From Desulfuromusa sp. (lineage in GTDB: Bacteria; Desulfobacterota; Desulfuromonadia; Desulfuromonadales; Geopsychrobacteraceae), in the NCBI GenBank assembly GCA_029934095.1, contig JAOZMV010000102.1:1-6054 (forward strand): a DNA stretch of 6,054 nt, in the 5' to 3' direction. Under the pieces are notes generated by a model. That model was not told where the DNA came from. It did not search any database and saw nothing but the letters and a program-made list of their open reading frames with translations. Position numbers and translations under genes: made by a program. This document shows, one piece after another, positions 5,298 to 6,054 of this stretch; the stretch's first letter is position 1; each line of letters begins with the position of its first letter.

Positions 5298-6054
5298 AAC
5301 TGCCGGATCAACCTTTTTCTGCAATCATCCTGGCCGCTGACCGTGAATCAAATAATCCGGTAGCAGAAGCCGCAAAAGTGAGTTGCAAAGCGTTGACTCC
5401 CGTCTCTGGCAGACCTATGGTCTTGCGTGTACTTGATACTCTGGGGAAATCTCAGGAAGTGAGCACCCGGACTCTTGTCGGCCCCGCCATGACATCCATT
5501 GCGGAGAACCACGAGCTCAATGAGCTGGTCAGTTCCAAACAGGTCGGCTGGATTGCCCCACAAAATAACCCGAGCTTAAGTGCTTTTACGGCTCTACAAT
5601 CGCTACCAGAAGATGTTCCCCTCTTGGTAACGACTGCCGATCACGCCCTGTTAACCACGGCAATGGTTGATCACTTTTGTACTGCAGCACGCAATAGCGG
5701 TTGCGATGTTGTGGCGGGAGTAGCTCGCTATGACTTGATAGCAGAAGCTTTTCCAGATACATTGCGTACTGTCACAAAGCTCAAAGATGGTGGCTTTTGT
5801 GGCTGTAACATGTTTGCATTTCTCACTCCACAAGCCCGCCTTGCCGCCAATTTCTGGCGCAAAGTGGAGAGTGAGCGAAAAAAACCTCTGCGGGTCGTGA
5901 AAGTTATAGGATGGTCAGCCGTATTCCGCTATCTGCTTGGTCAACTTACTCTGGACTACGCCTTGGGGCAATTATCACGAAAGATGAATTTAAAGGTGGG
6001 GGTTGTTGAGATGCCCTTTGCGGAGGCTGCGGTCGATGTCGACAAGGTGGATGA
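5294..6054 (+). CDS. Nucleotidyltransferase of sphingolipid head-group synthesis (runs off right edge)
   Basis: The visible 253 residues form a MobA/GlmU-like NTP-transferase fold. FSAIILAADRES (8-19) is the nucleotide-binding loop and KALTPVSGRPM (32-42) supplies the conserved Lys32. TTADHALLT (113-121) carries the Asp-His pair near the metal and nucleotide site, and GGFCGCNMFAF is at 166-176. PFAEAAVDVDK (241-251) has the C-terminal acidic metal-binding residues. Such enzymes join a CTP- or other NTP-derived nucleotide to a phosphorylated small molecule. The overlap with bCerS suggests a role in building the ceramide head group. CpgD of Caulobacter, reported as a phosphoglycerate cytidylyltransferase in ceramide diphosphoglycerate synthesis, is the closest functional model I know. 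The nucleotide and substrate cannot be read from sequence. The loop has AAD where many relatives have a glycine (LAAG or LAGG). The visible part ends just after DVDK, so little is probably missing. Confidence 0.8.
   Translation, partial: MKLPDQPFSAIILAADRESNNPVAEAAKVSCKALTPVSGRPMVLRVLDTLGKSQEVSTRTLVGPAMTSIAENHELNELVSSKQVGWIAPQNNPSLSAFTALQSLPEDVPLLVTTADHALLTTAMVDHFCTAARNSGCDVVAGVARYDLIAEAFPDTLRTVTKLKDGGFCGCNMFAFLTPQARLAANFWRKVESERKKPLRVVKVIGWSAVFRYLLGQLTLDYALGQLSRKMNLKVGVVEMPFAEAAVDVDKVD

Noticed and set aside
5348..5833. Minus-strand frames opposite the nucleotidyltransferase
   Set aside because: They are short and antisense to a protein with recognisable NTP-transferase motifs.

Overview
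This window holds most of a bacterial ceramide (sphingolipid) biosynthesis locus, arranged as two arms on opposite strands. The gene set matches the one known from Caulobacter crescentus: serine palmitoyltransferase, a dedicated acyl carrier protein (ACP), the ceramide reductase CerR, an acyl-activating ligase and the bacterial ceramide synthase bCerS. The host is most likely a Gram-negative bacterium, because bacterial ceramide pathways of this type are mainly known from Proteobacteria and related phyla. Base composition looks close to balanced, well below the GC-rich Caulobacter genome. I cannot name the genus; a marine or sediment proteobacterium of the Desulfuromonas type would fit, but that is a guess.

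Layout. The minus-strand arm is transcribed right to left: fatty acyl-AMP ligase (1389-3179), CerR-like reductase (377-1300), ACP (88-342) and the start of serine palmitoyltransferase (from 88 off the left edge). The last two genes overlap as TAATG. A small HIT-family gene (3491-3940, minus) lies upstream of the ligase, separated by about 310 bases of non-coding DNA. A 199-base divergent intergenic region (3941-4139) contains a strong + strand hairpin terminator that has no obvious gene to terminate. The plus-strand arm then carries bCerS (4140-5297), overlapped as ATGA by a nucleotidyltransferase (5294 off the right edge).

How the genes work together (family knowledge plus inference). The ligase activates a fatty acid and loads it on the ACP. 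Serine palmitoyltransferase condenses the acyl chain with serine to give 3-ketosphinganine. bCerS adds the second, amide-linked acyl chain, and CerR reduces the 3-keto group. The nucleotidyltransferase resembles the family reported to act in ceramide head-group assembly (CpgD of Caulobacter), so the plus arm probably leads from ceramide to an anionic sphingolipid. The HIT protein has no established role in this pathway and is the most interesting protein-level lead. It has an Asp in place of the first His of the HIT triad and could act on an adenylated intermediate or nucleotide by-product.

Non-coding structure worth attention: the orphan terminator ahead of bCerS; a perfect 9-bp hairpin at the ligase stop codon; a 14-codon mini-ORF ending two bases before the GTG start of cerR; and an imperfect dyad upstream of the ligase. 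I saw no tRNA, rRNA, insertion sequence or CRISPR array.
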